Shown: positions 61,927 to 64,000 of the stretch, one piece after another | Position numbering within the stretch: the first letter of the stretch is position 1 | Layout: the number at the start of each line of letters is the position of its first letter | Assembly (NCBI RefSeq): GCF_010183535.1 | Contig: NC_071329.1 | Span: 11,904,001-11,968,000 of the forward strand | Reading direction: 5' to 3' | DNA length: 64,000 nucleotides | Source of the DNA: Caenorhabditis remanei | Taxonomy: Eukaryota; Nematoda; Chromadorea; Rhabditida; Rhabditidae | The notes under the pieces: generated by a model | Seen by the model: only the letters and a program-made list of their open reading frames with translations | What the model was told of the DNA's origin: nothing | Databases searched by the model: none | Program-made: the position numbers and the translations under genes

Positions 61927-62969
61927 CTGCAAAAAAGTACCAATCGGTCCAGGAGGACGACGAATCATATCAGATGGGACCAAGTGTTAAAAGATAAGAG
62001 ACGCAGAAAGTTGTGAGTCATGACATAAATCAGAAGAGATGCGATTGAGAAGAAGAAGTTGATGAGAGGCAGAGGAGCCAATTTCTGCTGCAGTGTGTGG
62101 CCGAAAGAATTGGGAAAAAACGACAAGAATGCAACTAGCACTTTTTATCACTTTGTTTTGAGAACTTGCCACCTATTATCTATTGTCATATCGGAATATG
62201 ATAGATCGAGGTGTATGTAGTGGTTTCCATGCGAAATTTCATGAAGTTTAAAATCGAATCTGACCCAAATGAGTTTCTCGAAACTGTGATTTTCAATTAC
62301 TTGCAACTTTCTCAATACTGAAAAATTTGAGTTCGCTGAAATCTATTAAAAATTCCAAGTTTTGAATTTTTTTCCGAAAGATCTCTGACCGAGGAAACTC
62401 AAAATTATAACATTTTTTAAATTAGTTTTAATTAAAAACAACTGAACGTTGAAACAGTTGAATAGCACATTTCAATTGGAAACTACTGTAACAAGAGTAC
62501 GGTAGATTTTTGAGCTGGAAACAAATTATGTTTATTTCCTACTACATTTTCATTACATTTTTGAGTTGATAAATTATTTGAATTTTCGTTTTTTTTTCCA
62601 AAACTTCCGGTTCGTGCGGATCGCAACATTTATTGGGTTAGATCAAAGATAATACAAAAAGAGCAAATTTCATATCAGGTGACCTCTCGTCTTTCTCTCT
62701 CTCTCTCTTCCAAATATCTCAATCGGTGGCTCCTGTCACCAACCAATTTGTGACAAAGATTCCGAAAAAAAACCAAAGAGGATGGAAGAGGGAATGTGTC
62801 GTCGTGGCGGCGAAGTGCACACGAAACACACTCACAGATTACACATACTCACACAGAAGGACGGGGGAGGAAAGAGACAGATTGATAGAAAAGTGAGACA
62901 AGGCGTATCCACAAAATGAAAAGAGATTGTTGAGTCCAAAAAGATATTGAAATTAACAATTGATTAGTG
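61927..62969. other. intergenic region upstream of degenerin
   Basis: 1 kb between the degenerin's first visible exon (-) and a small plus-strand gene. It may contain a short 5' exon of the degenerin that I could not identify. A CT-rich tract lies near 62690-62710. No other coding sequence is supported. Confidence 0.45.
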
Positions 62970-63443
62970 ATGGATCAAATGACATTTCCATTCAACAGGT
63001 GTGAATTATCCGTTGTTTTTATGAAAAGTATGAGGAATCAAAGAGTTTTTGAAACAAATGAATTGAAGTTTCTCTAGAAGTATCCAATTCTATATCATTA
63101 GTGGATTGTGTTGCAGAGGAAACTCGAAACTAGATCCGATCAATTCAAGAATTATCTTCTAGGAAACGGAAGTTATAACGAATTGTTTCCAAATCTTGAA
63201 ACTGGCAGTTTTTCAGAGCATCCTAGTCATAAATTCTTTCAAAATCCCATGAATAGGTCAAGAATCAAGAAGAACATATGTCGGAAACAAAATGAGGAAA
63301 AATGTGTGAACCGCATTAGCTGGGAGAGCTATGAGTTGTTCAATGATCAAATTATCTCTCATTTATCTTCTCGTATTCTTTTAACTTTTCAATTTTTGTT
63401 TTGTTCAGAAGGTTTGCACTTGCAAAGATTTGATGATCTTTAG
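62970..63443 (+). CDS. small hypothetical protein
   Basis: Exons 62970-62998, 63119-63372 and 63409-63443 join in phase to give 105 aa starting MDQMTFPFNRKLETRSDQF. The first acceptor reads TTGCAGAG, using its second AG. The last intron would be only 36 nt, T-rich, with GT...TTCAG ends; left unspliced, it simply adds 12 codons. The product is hydrophilic and rich in Asn, Lys and Glu (NMNRSRIKK-like, CRKQNEEKCVNRISWE), without signal peptide or membrane helix. No family is recognised. It lies upstream of and divergent from the degenerin. Confidence 0.5.
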
Positions 63444-63639
63444 GAGGTTTCGAGAAGTTCAAGGACAAGTAGTGTAGGCGTGAGCAGTTATTTGCCTGAA
63501 ATCTGATGATTGCTGGATCTATTGTTTAAATATCGGAATATATTTATTTTTTTTTTAAACAAAAGGGATCGAACAATGAGTTGTAGGATCTGTTGATATC
63601 AAGTGAAACCAAAAAGAAGAGAGAACAACGAAAAAAATT

Positions 63640-64000
63640 TTATGATTTGTATTTACGATCACCAGTTGTGAATTTGGCTGCCAAACTTGTGAACAGCTCA
63701 CCCAAATCTTGGAAGTTTGAATCGTCGAATTCGAGGATCGTGGCAAACATTGCTTTTCTAATGAGAGTTTCTTTCTCAGGATATTGAGAGAATGTTCTCT
63801 TTATCTGGTATCCAATGTGCTCTACATCTTTGTCTGTTGTTAATTCCAACTTCGGTTTCTTAGATATCTGAAAATACAAATCCATACGTTTTCACAAGAA
63901 GAACTCACGGGCTCAGTTGCATCATAATCCATCGCAGCCAGATAATCGAAGCTGTTTGCTCTTTCAGAGTATGCTATAGCATTGTCTGCGTTCGGGGAAG
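63640..64000 (-). CDS. 3' end of an unrecognised gene (partial)
   Basis: Two exons, 63909 to beyond 64000 and 63640-63867, join in phase and end in TAA. The visible 105 or so residues read ADNAIAYSERANSFDYLAAM, then ISKKPKLELTT, then an amphipathic helical stretch (EHIGYQIKRTFSQYPEKETL, IRKAMFATILEFDDSNFQDL) and a Lys-rich end. The helical part vaguely recalls BESS-type protein-interaction motifs of MADF proteins, but the match is weak. The gene continues to the right, so domain content is unknown. Confidence 0.6.

Overview
The window is nuclear DNA of a Caenorhabditis-type nematode. Introns are mostly 45-55 nt with GT...TTTCAG ends, exons are short, sequence is AT-rich, and the protein families are nematode-typical: cuticle collagen, cuticlin-like ZP protein, MSP-fold membrane protein, nuclear receptor with a long linker, degenerin. 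I joined exons by hand and checked that each model stays in frame. From memory, aptf-1, atg-16.2 and dgk-5 lie together in the C. elegans K06A1 interval of chromosome II, with nhr-22 nearby, so 20-44 kb looks like a rearranged copy of that block. The species cannot be named from sequence alone.

Layout. 1-9.4 kb: gene-poor, ending in a hAT-type miniature element. 9.5-10.5 kb (+): cuticle collagen. 10.5-15.2 kb: gene-poor. 15.25-17.1 kb (+): ZP/cuticlin-like protein. 17.4-18.1 kb: TA-flanked fold-back transposon with a tRNA-like core. 18.3-20.1 kb (+): five-pass membrane protein with an MSP-like tail. 20.5-23.1 kb (-): nuclear hormone receptor. 25.0-27.9 kb (-): kleisin (Rad21/Rec8 family), divergent from 28.4-31.8 kb (+): kinesin-5. 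32.3-34.1 kb (-): ATG16. 35.8-37.3 kb (+): AP-2 factor aptf-1. 37.8-43.6 kb (-): zeta/iota-type diacylglycerol kinase dgk-5. 45.1-47.8 kb (-): acidic protein of unknown function. 48.3-52.0 kb (-): exons of an unrecognised gene with a one-base frame break, surrounded by inverted repeats; it may be the 5' part of the preceding gene. 49.3 kb: second hAT-type element. 52.5-52.9 kb (+): possible small gene with an 8-nt microexon. 54.7-61.9 kb (-): large DEG/ENaC channel whose 3.1-kb intron holds two + strand membrane-protein genes (56.0-58.1 kb). 63.0-63.4 kb (+): 105-codon gene. 63.6-64.0 kb (-): 3' end of a gene that runs off the window.

The genes are ordinary metazoan loci: extracellular matrix (collagen, ZP), chromosome and spindle (kleisin, kinesin-5), autophagy (ATG16), neuronal fate and lipid signalling (AP-2, DGK), and mechanosensory-type channel (degenerin). 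I saw no prokaryotic-style defence or biosynthetic system. The least explained material is the unrecognised genes at 45-52 kb and 55.9-58.1 kb, the frame break in a six-A run, the nested genes, and three miniature transposons with visible target-site duplications.
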